Of a stretch of DNA of 64,000 nucleotides, positions 35,176-46,771 are shown piece by piece (position 1 is the stretch's first letter; each line of letters starts with the position of its first letter). Source of the stretch: Scalesia atractyloides. Its lineage: Eukaryota > Streptophyta > Magnoliopsida > Asterales > Asteraceae. A program made the position numbers and the translations under genes. The notes beneath the pieces were generated by a model. It was given only the letters and a program-made list of their open reading frames with translations. It was not told the DNA's origin and ran no database searches. The stretch covers positions 36,655,369 through 36,719,368 of the forward strand of contig CAMTDV010000027.1 of the NCBI GenBank assembly GCA_947069175.1, given 5' to 3'.

Positions 35176-35336
35176 AGTTTTGAACCTTTTCAACTGTTGA
35201 ACCCCTTAATTTGAACTCGTATTAATTTGAACCTTGACTTCTGTTTGACCTATCTAGTTAGTTTTTAACCAGCTATATTGTTAAACTCCGTTAACTTCCG
35301 TCAGTTAGATTTAACTTGGTTGATTTTTGACAGTTA

Positions 35337-38037
35337 TGGAGGAAGAAGCATTTGATATGGGATGCTGGTTGAGGAGCAATTCCACAACCAGGCTGGGTAT
35401 CTCTCAGACCCGCCAATAGAGTTCTTTCAGGAATTTCAGGCGATGATTGTGGGGCTCAATGCTTGTAAGATTGCATATGCCCTCCGTGCTAACCCTGTGG
35501 TATATAGAGATCTAGTCCATTCGTTTTGGAAAAGAGCACGTATTCAGCCGAGGGGTGAAGATGGTAGACCATTTATTCGTTCGCAGATTCAAGGGAAAGA
35601 GATTGTGGTGAACGAAGCTTGTGTGAGAGAGGTGCTGCAGCTTACAGATACTTTCAGTGATCCAACCACTTACGCCAAAGAAAAAGGTGCTGCCTGTGCT
35701 TATGCAGATGGGATATGAGGGTTCTTATCCGCTACTGTTGAAGAAAATGTTTCCGGCATACTGGAGGTTGCTAGTTCACATGTTCATGCAGTGTGTGTCG
35801 GAAAACAAGGGCGGTCTGGATCAACCAAATCAAGCCCAGACATCTGCGATGGTTTCATTAGTCATGGACTGGAAGTATAACTATTCTGGTTATATCTTCG
35901 ATAACATGAAGAAATCTTAGAGCAGTCCAAGAAGCAGATGTTCCTGTTATACCCACGTTTTGTCCAGCTCATACTTGATGCCCGTTATCCTGATTTGGCG
36001 AAGGATACTACAGATGCTAACATGCTTAATATGATGCCGATGGGGCCTTCTATTTTTCCACAATGAAGAAGAACCGCTCTACGTCAAAGACTGTTTGTAG
36101 GTCATTTCCCTTTGAAGAAATTCGGAAAGTTTTCTGAAGTTGTTGATTTGAATGTTACACCACCTCCTCCGCCTCCAGTTAACGCTATAGTGGCCAAAGA
36201 ACATGACATACCTGCCAAAGAAAATGAGATAGAGGTATAGGATTTAGTCACCGATGATGAAGATGATGTTGGCCAAGCCTTTCTGGATGATCTCGATGCG
36301 TTCAATGCCACTTTGACTCCTACTTTACCAGAGTTATCGTTTGAGAACTTAGAAGACTTAATCGCTCACTTGAAAGATATCCAAGAGAAAGAGGAAGATC
36401 CTCCACTCGACATTCCATCTATTGCTGCACCAACCACTCAGTTTGAAGAAGATGACAAAGACAAAGAAGATGAGGTACCATTGATCTAGAGGCGAAGAAC
36501 TGGGCCGAGCATTTCATCTAATACATCTGAAGCTCCCGTTGTTTTCACTGCTGCTGATTCTGATTTGATCATGTCTACTGTTGCTGAGGTTACCGTTGCT
36601 GAATCTGTTGTTCATACGTCGATGGTTGACACACATATTTCATCTGCACAGCAAACCGCTCCTATTATTACTCAGTCTACCATTGTGTCGATTCCTGCTT
36701 ACATGGTTCTACAAATGATGGAGTTTGGAGGTAGTTCGTCAGGTGTTGGTGGTTCGGAAGCTGGTGGTAGTGGAGTTGGTTATATTGATGATGTTACTGA
36801 CGATTATGTGCGAAGATCAGAGAAAAGGGCATTCGAGGTCGGTAGATTGGACAGTGATGATGATGATACAGAGGTTGATGTAGTTGATTTGAAGAAACGG
36901 GTGGTGGTGTTGGAACAAGAGGTTATTCTGAAGGATGCTCAGATTGCCTCTCTGTAGAATCGCTTAGACATTCGAGATCAGACTATTGATCAGCTGCAGG
37001 GAGATGTCACGATGCTTATGACTTTGGTGTTTGATTTAAGGGGTAAGCTGGAAAACAAGTTTGGAAGGGAGTTTAGTGATCCTACTGATGATCTGATGAA
37101 CATTGAAACTAGACATCGTGCGGCACAACAACGAACGGCTGAAGAAACTGAAGAACATAGATTGGCAGCTGCGCAGTTGGCAGCCGAACGTCAAGCAGGT
37201 CTAGATGATTATATGAGCGATCCATGAAGAAAGTTCACTGCTAGTCAGAAACGGGCTGCTGATCAGAAGAAGAAGAAACAAATGGTCTTAATGAAGAATG
37301 TTAACGTGAATCCACTGGACGAGAATTTTCAGCTGAAAGATCCAACCAATCAGTTCGAGAGATATGTGATGGAGTTGGGATCAAGTTATTATAGTAAGGT
37401 GGGAAACAAGTCGAAGGTGCTCAGTTGGATGTATGATCATGTTAAAAATATGTGGATCATCGTGCGCCAGGATGGAACCTGTGAATACTATTCGAAAGAG
37501 TCGCAATTCGAGACATGGACTAAAGTTGCATTGACTGATCTTTTGAGAGCTCCATACACTGATGATGACACTACATAGCGTGGACCGGGGTGGAGATTCT
37601 TTAAGAAGCTTGAACGTGAGGTTAGGAGCGGATTTAAGAATATGAAGTCTGCTGAACCGTACTTGAGAGCGGCTAAGGGAGTTCGCGATGTGCACACGGG
37701 CAAGAGGTTCAAATCGGTGATGTGGCCGCCAACAGACAAAGAATTAGTTATCCCGGTTGCTCCTACCTTTCCGAGGGGAATTCTGAAGAACTTCAACTTT
37801 TGGTTATACGATCCTAAAGTTGGAAGTGTTGCTATTGTGACCAAAGAGAAGGCGTTTAGGGTGAATGATGTGGTGGATCTGGTTAGCTTTCACGACGAAG
37901 ATTTACAGGTTCTTGCATCGCATCAAATTAGAACTGCTGAGCTGTACGAGGTGTGTGCTAAGGATTGGACTACTGCGGTTGCTGGTATTATCGTTGGACG
38001 ACTAGGTGTGGATGCTCAACCGAAAGACCAATGAAGT
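35337..38037 (+). pseudogene. Cop3 third ORF (post-pol protein of unknown function)
   Basis: About 890 codons between the second CGGAT array and the terminal polypurine tract. The N-terminal globular part (35362-35920: PPIEFFQEFQAMIVGLNACK, YALRANPVVYRDLVHSFWK, SGYIFDNMKK, then YPRFVQLILDARYPDL) resembles predicted proteins annotated as hypothetical or retrotransposon-like in daisy-family genomes. An acidic linker follows, then a coiled coil (about 36870-37200, LKKRVVVLEQEVILKD), and a C-terminal domain (37282-38034, SKVLSWMYDHVKNMW; NFNFWLYDPKVG). I see no signal peptide, transmembrane segment or enzyme motif, so it does not look like an envelope protein. Frameshifts near 35700 and 35915 and stops at about 36064, 36238, 36487, 36956, 37225 and 37576 break it. 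Confidence 0.75.
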
Positions 38038-38043
38038 AAACCT

Positions 38044-38053
38044 AGGGGGAGAA
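38044..38053 (+). other. Cop3 polypurine tract
   Basis: AGGGGGAGAA directly before the 3' LTR; primes plus-strand DNA. Confidence 0.88.
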
Positions 38054-38356
38054 TGTTGGGCTTGGAGCATTGAAGGTTTATTCATTAGGGATGTTTTTGG
38101 ACTTTTGGGGTTAATGTGGACTTCCTAATGCCTAATGGGCCTAGGGTTGTAATTATGGGCTTAGTGGTGCTTATAAATAGAAGGGCTAGGTCATAGGGAA
38201 AAGGTTAGAGAGTTGAGAGCAAAAACTTGTATCTGACATCTTTGGTGTATGCAAGTTATAATCATTGAAGTTATTCAAGTTGTTCTTCTTCCTAGTCATA
38301 ATTTCCGCTATTGATTAGGTTAGTGATACCTGTTTGATCCGTTTACGGGACTTACA
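38054..38356 (+). repeat. Cop3 3' LTR
   Basis: 303 bp with 11 differences from the 5' LTR, eight of them transitions. The right TSD copy AAGGG follows. Confidence 0.95.
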
Positions 38357-39061
38357 AAGGGTGAAGCTGACTATGAAAATAAAGACTTGGAAGAGGTTGT
38401 TGGGAAACTGAGAGCTTATGAGCTCAATATTAAGAAGAAGGAAACTGGATATGATCAGGTTCAAGATACGGAGATTTATAAAGGGCTTACACCTTCATCT
38501 TCCAACAATGCTTCAAGTGATACTGCAACTGCGTTTCTTTCATGTGAAAATGAGTAGATTGTGACAAATGCTGAGGGTGAAGTATGTTTTGTTACTGCTT
38601 TAGGAGGCTCGTCAGGGAAAAGAGACAACGATCAAATAATAACAACAGTACTAGGTCTGCCTCTGAGTGTCAAAAGTGCTGAAGATCATCTGGAATTGCT
38701 TGCTTTTTTTGTTGCTTCCTATGAGAACTACATTCAAGGAAGAATATCTGATCCTGCTATGTTTAATGAAGATTATGATCAGCTTGACCCTGATGATCTA
38801 GAGGAGATGGATTTACAATGGCAGATGGCCATGATCTCTAGAAGAGTAAAGAGGTTCATGAACAGAATGGGCAGGAAGTTTGTTGGAAAGAGTGTGGGTT
38901 TTGACAAGTCTAAAGTGAAGTGTTACAATCGTCAAAACTACGGACATTTTGCTAGAGAATGTCAACGACCAAAATCTGAATCACGTTCTAACTCATCCTT
39001 TCAAGATTCTCCTGGTCATGGTTCAAGCAACATGAATGCGTCAACCAACACTGGCTACTGA
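38357..39061 (+). pseudogene. Cop2 gag, middle part with first zinc knuckle
   Basis: Cop2 gag resumes after Cop3 (GEADYENKDLEEVVGKLRAY), meets TAG at 38555 and continues as a 166-codon stretch: PLSVKSAEDHLELLAFFVAS, DPDDLEEMDLQWQMAMISRR, then the knuckle at 38921-38962, CYNRQNYGHFAREC, whose second Cys is Arg. The frame ends at 39059 by a shift into the next stretch. Confidence 0.82.
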
Positions 39062-39866
39062 TTTTGCTGCTTTCATGGCTGATCTAAGCAAATCAACAGG
39101 AGAGGTACATTCTAACTCTGGTAGTTCTGTTTGTTTAAAATGTGAACTGCAAAGTGAAGTTGACACGTTCACAAAACAAAACCAAAGTCTGGTAAATGAG
39201 CTCTCAAACCTAAAAGAATCAAACTTTTTCGTAAAACGAAATGAGTCATTATATTTGAAGAAAATTAAAGGTTATGAAGAAGAAATCAATTTTCTAACCT
39301 GTAAGTTTAATGAAAAGCTTCAAATTATTGACTTAGCTCATGATACGATGAGTGAGAAAACAAAACAAAATTCTGAAAAATGCAAAGAGTTGTCTGAAGC
39401 ACAACTTAAAATTTGTGAACTTGAAAAGAAATTAAATCAATTCAGAGATTCATCTTTTGTTATGAAACACATGATGAATGGCCCGAAGAAGAGTAATGAC
39501 AAGACATGTGTGGGATTCAAAGGTTTAAATGAAGTTCCACCACCTCTTGGTCATGACTATTCTTTCTTGCCAGATGAAGAAGAGCTTACAGACTTTGTGT
39601 CAACTACACCTTGTAGTTCCACATCAGAGATGTTGATGTAACTGAGAATGCCAAGAAGGATAATAACAGGGAACCAGTTCTGAAAACAAAGAATACACAC
39701 CCTAAGAATCAAAAACAAATTTTTATTAAAAATGTTGATTTTGTTAAAGGGAGTGATATGAAAGAAGAGGTCACTGTTATTACAAAAGAGTCAAATGTGC
39801 ACTTTGCTAAAAATAAAAATAAAGAAAAATAAGAAATTAAGCAAACTAAACAAGATTCTTCAAAGG

Positions 39867-39897
<31 letters not shown>

Positions 39898-39994
39898 GTC
39901 ACCTGATGAATCTAAACCAGAGACTTCAATTAAGAAGTCTTCGGCTAGAAAATCGTGTTTCAAATGTCACGAAAAGGGACATGTAGCTAGCTGC
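39036..39994 (+). pseudogene. Cop2 gag, coiled coil, poly-Ser tract and second zinc knuckle (N half)
   Basis: 201 codons with long heptad-like helices (FTKQNQSLVNELSNLK; QLKICELEKKLNQF), to a stop at 39639. After stops the frame returns with a TCA trinucleotide repeat (39867-39897) coding a run of Ser, then SCFKCHEKGHVAS. Three zinc ligands of the second knuckle are before the Solo2 insertion at 39995 and the last Cys is at its right edge (54381). Confidence 0.8.
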
Positions 39995-41520
39995 TGTCAC
40001 ACCCCAACCGATGGCGGAAACATCGGAGTGAGACGAAATAGATTGCTCATTGCTCACAACGCTAATAATGACAATATTTAATTACAGCCGAATTTCATTT
40101 CAATAACGATTGTCAAGTACAACATTGAAGCAAATTACAAATAACATAATACAACAAAAATTGATACAACAAATTTAGCCTAAACGTCTACTTGTGTGTA
40201 TCTAAGTCCTTGCTATTTGATTTCATAGCATCCTCTTCATCAACCTGTAACATGTTTTAAAATACAATTCAATACAAAAGCAAAGGCGAGTACACAAGTT
40301 TAAACATAGTATACGTATACGATTAACGTTTAAACGAATCCTCATGGCAACTATGATTTTACGAGAGCATATACAAGGCATGCAATACTACTAGCCAAAC
40401 CCTTAACGCAAACACGCTGTTTTAACATGGCCTCAAGTTTATGCTATGGAGGGGGATGCGTGACTTCCTATAGCGCTATACATGTTAAAAGAAGGCTTAA
40501 AACAAGTTAATGACTAAAGTATCACATAAAGAATGTCCAAAATATAAGCATCACGTAGTCGTATCAAGTATTCATGTGTACAGGATTGTTTGTGCATTTC
40601 ATAAAGTTTAAGTGTTGTGGTTTTGGTACAAGTAAACATGTTACACCCAAAAAGTGTTGTAAACGAAAAGTGGGTCGAGTGTACTCACGGTTTTGCGTAG
40701 TCTTCAAACTTGACGAGTTCACGAAGTGGGTTGACGGGTGGGATGAGCGCCGAGTTATCCTACAAGAGGAGAACTTAGGTTGGTAAGTATTCGAACGATA
40801 ACGGAGGATTTAGGAATTAAAAGCAATAAAGTAGTTTATACGAGAAAGTAATCACTTAGACTTAATACTCGTTTTTGGCACTATAAGACCCATTCGGGTT
40901 AATTTGTTTTCATGGGTTAGGATACCCATTAGAATAGTAACGAGAGATTAAGTACTTAGGTGATGGAACCTAGTACCATGATGAATAATCATTTGATTAC
41001 CATCAAGAGTTCGATTAGTATTCATACATATATATATATATATATATTATATAGTATAACAATCAGTAATTCATAAACATCATGTAATTTCATAGAAGTC
41101 ATGCATGGAGGTAGGAGGAGAACCTTCCTTTTAAAACCTCTCGTATAGTATACCAATGCACAAGTCGTCACAAGGACGACAAGGATGTCATGAGTACGTT
41201 TGAACATATAAGTAAAAGACAAAAAATAAATGAAAACATCAAGTGAGGTGGTGGATCAAAGTTTAGGATCGCCAAGGCTTCCAGGTGATCACACTCTACC
41301 AACTCAAGTCTTGTTTCGAGAACAAGCTTGGAAGGATACAACACTTGTGGGTAAAACCCTAATAAAACCAAAAGAAAGTCGTTACCCTTGGGCCTTAGAC
41401 ATGGTGATGTTCCAAGCTAGTCTTCCATGGAAGACTTATTATAACACCCTGTAAAATTGTGTCCAATAGTATAGTGACACGTGTTGTATTTTAAATATAG
41501 TCTGTTAAAGACCAACAAGG

Positions 41521-41712
41521 ACTAAAGGCATCAACATGCTCAAACCGAGCCTCTGAGTGACGGTCCGATGTCTACATGCATAAATAACAGCCTCTGAGTG
41601 ACTGATATGTCAACATGCTTGAAATTTGGCCTCTGAGTGACTGATATGTCAACATGTCCAGCCTCTGAGTGACATCGGAATCAACATGCTTATAATAAGC
41701 CTCTGAGTGATC
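41521..41712 (+). repeat. Minisatellite in the Tek2 5' LTR
   Basis: Five units of roughly 35-40 bp with the core GCCTCTGAGTGACTGATATG and ATCAACATGC. The same array is at 50400-50592 in the 3' LTR and, inverted, at 22660-22925 in Tek1. Confidence 0.85.
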
Positions 41713-42215
41713 CTTTGTGAAGTCCTAACTCTCATATGTGCCATTTGTTGGACGAGAGAGTTCAATTTTGTAAATATGTGAAAGTTGAATGATGGAGGGA
41801 TTAAAAGTGTCAACATGTCAATTTATACCTCTGAGTGACCTTTTAACGAACCGAGAGCTCGACAATGTCCGGGCGTAATCCCGGCTATGCCAAATATTGG
41901 CTACGGAGGGCTAAAATTGCCAAAAAGGTGTTTAAAAAGTTTTTTATAAGATTTTATAAGCTAAGGGGGCTAAAGTGTCAAAGTTTGAAACTGCCTTTGG
42001 GGAGCTCGCGGGGCGCGAGAGGCAGGGCTTGTACCTCTCGCGGCCCGCCAGAGGGTATCTGCTGCAGAAAGTTTTGTTTGGTCTCCAAGCAAAACTCAAA
42101 AACCATTAATTCGAAACCATGGCTTCTCTAAACTGATATGCCACATTTTGGGACACTTGTAAGCTTCTTCTTACACCCCTAAACACCTGGCTTCACCTCC
42201 TTTGAGCTCTCCAAC

Positions 42216-42223
42216 TATAAATA
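42216..42223 (+). promoter_or_regulatory. TATA box of the Tek2 5' LTR
   Basis: TATAAATA in CAACTATAAATAGGTG. The 3' LTR copy is at 51095-51102. Confidence 0.6.
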
Positions 42224-44837
42224 GGTGTTCAAGTGCTTCATTCCAACTTGCACCTTTCTAAATCATAACTCTTTTCCTTCCTCTGGAAGTTCCTAGCTGA
42301 AAGGAGCATCCAACTTAGTTCTCTTGCATTGTAGGAACCTCTTGTAAGTGTTCCTTGCTCTTGCATTTTCGTTTATAGGCTTTTATAGCCAAAAGTCAAG
42401 CGTTTTACGGAAAACGCTTTGACTTTCGGTTAAGACCATTACGGTCCAGCCATTGTTCGAAATGAACATGGCTAAGTGATCGTAATAAGGTAGGTATTAG
42501 TCCCTATAAAGGGCACATCCTGAAGATCGCATTTGCTAGACCAATTGACGGGTCAAAGTTATGATATTAAAACGTCAAACAGGCCATTTTTCTGAAAAAC
42601 TATAAATTGATCTTATATATGTTATGAAACCTGTTTTGACACTTAAAAAACTTGGTGAATTATTAGAACATGTAAAAACATGTTCGACTCGTCAATTTCA
42701 GTTCTAGGGTCGGTTCGCAACCGGAAATCGCGAAGTTTGACTTCTGCCATGACTTTCGATTCTGACCCGATTTAGATTAGTTACCTACTGATCTAAAGTT
42801 GCATTATGATCGTATAATAATATAGCATAACCCTCTAAGGTTATATTACATGATCATAATCAGAATCCAAGTGTATGCGCAAGTTCCATAATTATGCCAA
42901 TTTTGACTGAAATGCCCTTTTTACATAAAAAAAAGGTTTTAAGTGATAATGAACTTGGAAATGAGTTCCTACTGATGTAATACTATAAGTAGGATTATTT
43001 GGGATGTTAAAGAAAAGTTATAAATTGAGTTTTCAAACAAGTCCTTAAACTATGTCGGTAAATGACGGTTTTAGCCAATGTGGTTCATAAAATAGTTTTA
43101 ATCGAATCTTTTCTAGGAAAATCAATTACTTACTAATATGTTATATTAAATAACATATTTTAAAATTTTTAATCTGACCCTAATGTCACTTTTCATTAAA
43201 CATCGCACAAAACGTCATTTTACGACATAAGCGCCGTCTCGGCGCATAGTATGGTTTTAAACCATATTAATGGACCAAGACTTGTCACCTACTGATTTTA
43301 AAATTTATTTTAAAAATATTTACAGTAGGTACATGTTATAAACTCAGAACTCAAATAATTTATAAAATATGTGTAAAATGACCAAAATGCCCCTTCGGTG
43401 CATAGTTCGGTCATAAAAGATAATTTACACATATAATTGACATCCTACTGATATTATATCATAAATAAAATATTTTTCCAGAATACTTATGATTATAAAC
43501 TTAAAATATATTCAAGTTCTTTTATACGGTATGAAATTACCAAAATGCCCTTATGAGGCATAGTTTCGTTTTAAAACCATAACGGGCATACAATTTGATA
43601 TCTTAACTTATTTAAAGTATAATGGCATATAGAACTTGTTCATGACTTATCCGGTTACCCGATATCGCTAATATGCGCACGGTTACGTATATGTAACTAT
43701 TTTTCGGAAATTAACCAAAACGGGTTTAACCTTATCATTTAAGTCTCAAAATCCAGGATGTTAATAGTTTACCCATATTAAACAGGTCAAGATACTTGTG
43801 GGGATTAAACTACATCCTATCCAATCATCGTTTAATCTAGCGTCATACGTTTTGATCAAGTACGCTAGTTGGTCTAAGTCTATGACTTAAATAAGACCGT
43901 TAGTATTTAATTGGTTAGTTTATGCCATAATCCAGACTAGAGACTTGCCGGTAAATGCTACCTGCACTTAGTTCTTTTTGTGTATGGCTGAGTTATCAAA
44001 AATTTAAAGAAGACTAGCTCAGGTAAATACTCTCGACTTATTTCCCCTATACAGGCTTGGGTTACGGTAAATTATTATCGCTTGGTCAGAAATGGGATTA
44101 ATCGAACGCCGGTTCGGGATAGAAATCCGCATATTCTGTTTTAATCAGTTTTGTTTGATAATTTAAACATCAGGGGCTAACTACCGTGTCCTGGATATCC
44201 TCGGCTGATTACAATCGAAATGGCCACGACCTTAGCGCGGTTGTAGGCATACATCCGATATACGCTCAATTATGCATTCCCACAAGGTTGGGAGGAATTG
44301 ACTCCTTCGTGAGTCCAAAGTGGTGTGTACGTTAATAGTGTCTCGGTTTTCATGCCGAGCCCGTATGTGTGACAAACATGTAAATCTGTTAACAAGGTTG
44401 GACGGTCAATTACTCCAAGTTATAAAAAGAATTTTTGTGCTGATACGCACTTAAAACATTTCCGAAATGTTTTCAAAATGAGTCAATTGGGTGTATTTAT
44501 CAGCGAAAGTTGACGTATTTTCAAAAGACTAATCTGCAGGTACAATATGAAAATATGCCGGAAGTGCTCGGTAGTGATAGAGGATCTTGCAAAATCCTAA
44601 ATCTGCCTAAAGTCTGTTTTGTATTCTTTTCATGTACAATTTATGATCCGCCTGTGGATCTTCTATTACAAGCTTGTATATTATTTTGTATTTTCGAACA
44701 CTTGGTTTGTAATAGTAATTTTTCTCCAAGACTTCCGCTGTGCCGTGTTTAATTGACTATGATGATTACCAACTGACGTCACGATACTCCCCAACCGGGC
44801 CCACCGGTGTATGGATTTCAGGTTGGAAATCCGGGGT

Positions 44838-45480
44838 GTAGGCCAATGTGCCCAATTAATTGTCCAGCGGGACAGGCTGATATGCCAAATACATCTGATA
44901 TGATGTAGGCCAATGTGCCCAATTAATTGTCCAGCGGGACAGGCTGATATGCCAAATACATATGATATGATGTAGGCCAATGTGTCCAATTATTGTCCAG
45001 CGGGACAGGCTGATATGTCAAATACATCTGATGTGATGTAGGCCAATGTGCGCAATTAATTGTCCAGCGGGACAGGCTGATATGCCAAATACATCTGATA
45101 TGATGTAGGCCAATGTGTCAAATTATTGTCCAGTGGGACAGGCTGATATGCCAAATACATCTGATATGATGTAGGCCAATGTGCCCAATTAATTGTCCAA
45201 CGGGACAGGCTGATATGCCAAAAACATCTGATATGATGTAGGCCAATGTGTCCAATTATTGTCCAGCAGGACAAGCTAATATGCCAAATACATCTGATAT
45301 GATGTAGGCTAATGTGCCCAATTAATTGTCCAACGGACAGGCTGATATGCCAAATACATCTGATATGATGTAGGCCAATGTGCCCAATTAATTGTCCAAC
45401 GGGACAGGCTGATATGCCATATACATCTAACATGATGTAGACCAAGGTGCCCAATTTATGTCCAAAGTGACAGACTGATG
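44838..45480. repeat. 66-67 bp tandem array in the Tek2 leader
   Basis: Units begin GTAGGCCAATGTG at 44838, 44905, 44972, 45038, 45105, 45171, 45238, 45304, 45370 and 45437. Nine are complete and the tenth is degenerate. The unit carries TTGTCCAGCGGGACAGGCTG, where GTCC and GGAC can pair. Two unit lengths differ by AATTAATTG versus AATTATTG. The minus-strand ORFs across it only repeat the unit. Confidence 0.95.
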
Positions 45481-45482
45481 TG

Positions 45483-45524
<42 letters not shown>

Positions 45525-45526
45525 TA
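45483..45526. repeat. (CA)n(TA)n microsatellite
   Basis: About 14 CA units followed by TA units at the end of the tandem array. A last degenerate array-like copy lies beyond it (45535-45590). Confidence 0.95.
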
Positions 45527-45856
45527 TGTCCAATATGACTGGCCAAGGTGCCCAATTGTTATGTCCATTAGGGACAAGTCTATGAGCTATATATATAAAA
45601 TTGTCAATAATGATAATGACACTTGTGACATTGCGATCCACTGTCCAATAATATATGGACTACGTCTAAATTGTAATTTGCCTATGATGGTCCTATTAAG
45701 ACCTAGGCCAAATATAGATATGTTAAGCCTAAGAGTTGTGATGTTATTCACACTAGTATAGGCAATGGATTGTTATATCCAATATTGAAAGCCGACATGG
45801 TTGATGCGCCATGGCTAAATGAAGTTTTGTTGGTATATAGAAACCAAGACTTAAAG

Positions 45857-46771
45857 ATGGCTAACTCAAATGAAGCACAAAGTAGCCACAGGAACGTTGA
45901 ATCTAACAAAGCTGAAAACGAAAATATAGATTATGAAAATTTTCAAGCTCGCATTGATGCGGCTGTCGAAAGGGCCATGGGAAAGGCCATAGAAAGGGTT
46001 AGAGAGCCGAGTGCTACTCGCTCTAGACCTTTATCTATTCCACCATCTTCAGCTCATAGGGAGAGCTCCGTACACTCTTCAAATGCGAAGAGTGAACCAA
46101 AGAAAATGGATCTTACTGAAAAGTTCCGTTCTGTTAAGGACGGATGTACCTATAAGTATTTTGTCTCCTTTAAGCCCCGAGACTTTAACGGGGAGAAAGG
46201 AGCTGTAGAAGCCCTAAAGTGGTTAGACGAGATGGAGACGATAGTAGATATCAACAATTGTGCTGATAAGGATGTGGTTAAGTACGTATCACAATCCTTC
46301 AAGGGTGATGCCCTAATATGGTGGAAAGCCATGATTCAATCAACAGGTAAAGTACACCTGTACAACTTGGGATGGTCCAAGTTTGTTGATTTGGTAAAGG
46401 AAACTTACTGCCCAACCCATGAGGTGGAGAAGCTAGAGACAGACTTCTTGTCTCTATCAATGAAAAACCTAGACTGTCGGAAGTATGTTCCCGATTTCAA
46501 TTCCCTATCTAGGTTAGTTTACTATTTTATCACCCCCGAATCCAAACGCATTGTGCGTTTTATAAATGGGTTGGCACCCGAGATTAAGGGCATGGTAAAG
46601 GCTGCTCAGCCTAGTACCTATAGGTCTGCTGTAGACCTATCTCATTCCCTCACCCTAGATCTGGTAAAACAAAAGTCAGTTAGGACTGAAACTGACGGAA
46701 AGAGGAAACGGGAGGATAATAACTCCCAAAGATTTAAGAAGAAAGGAAATTTCGGGTTCAAGAAGAACTAG
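45857..46771 (+). CDS. Tek2 gag (retrotransposon gag domain)
   Basis: ATG at 45857 (MANSNEAQSS) opens 304 codons to TAG 46771. An earlier in-frame ATG at 45797 is possible, but the later start sits at the usual place for this family. A variable charged N-terminus leads to the Gag core: FKPRDFNGEKGAVEALKWLD, YVSQSFKGDALIWWKAMI, FVDLVKETYCPTHEVEKL, DFNSLSRLV, RFINGLAPEIKGMV and TYRSAVDLSHSLT, then a basic tail KRKREDNNSQRFKKK. The frame is continuous with the zinc region behind the TAG, so the stop is probably a mutation. Confidence 0.9.
   Translation: MANSNEAQSSHRNVESNKAENENIDYENFQARIDAAVERAMGKAIERVREPSATRSRPLSIPPSSAHRESSVHSSNAKSEPKKMDLTEKFRSVKDGCTYKYFVSFKPRDFNGEKGAVEALKWLDEMETIVDINNCADKDVVKYVSQSFKGDALIWWKAMIQSTGKVHLYNLGWSKFVDLVKETYCPTHEVEKLETDFLSLSMKNLDCRKYVPDFNSLSRLVYYFITPESKRIVRFINGLAPEIKGMVKAAQPSTYRSAVDLSHSLTLDLVKQKSVRTETDGKRKREDNNSQRFKKKGNFGFKKN

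Larger units (their letters stand above)
25113..38356 (+). mobile_element. Cop3: complete-length Copia retrotransposon, defective
   Basis: Two 303 bp LTRs (25113-25415, 38054-38356) differ at 11 sites (about 3.6 percent) and are flanked by the perfect TSD AAGGG. At 13.2 kb it is long for a Copia. Extra length comes from a 421-codon acidic segment in gag, a long post-pol non-coding block and a third ORF. Order: LTR, primer binding site, CGGAT array, gag, protease, integrase, RT, RNase H, conserved block, second CGGAT array, ORF3, polypurine tract, LTR. More than twenty stops and several frameshifts make it non-autonomous. Confidence 0.95.
41440..44841 (+). repeat. Tek2 5' LTR, about 3.40 kb
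   Basis: Starts TATAACACC (TG to TA change) after the TSD. It matches the Tek2 3' LTR and, in reverse, the Tek1 LTR over its whole length. The right end is mutated: CCGGGGTGT is followed by AGGCC, the first array unit, where the 3' LTR has GACA. Confidence 0.9.

Noticed and set aside
36102..36311. Minus-strand ORF with poly-Gly
   Set aside because: Shadow of the Pro-rich part of Cop3 ORF3.
35337..38037. Cop3 ORF3 as a captured host gene
   Set aside because: It lies fully between pol and the 3' polypurine tract, has no introns, and its N-domain resembles proteins seen repeatedly in similar genomes, so an element-encoded protein is more likely. A very old capture is not excluded.
39867..39897. 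TCA/ATC trinucleotide repeat as a regulatory site
   Set aside because: It is in frame in Cop2 gag and codes a Ser run; simple microsatellite behaviour is enough.
44838..45480. CRISPR-like array
   Set aside because: Units are directly adjacent with no unique spacers, and the context is a plant retrotransposon.
44681..45514. Minus-strand ORFs of 102 and 152 codons with repeated peptides
   Set aside because: They are translations of the 66-67 bp tandem array on the non-coding strand and recur with each unit.
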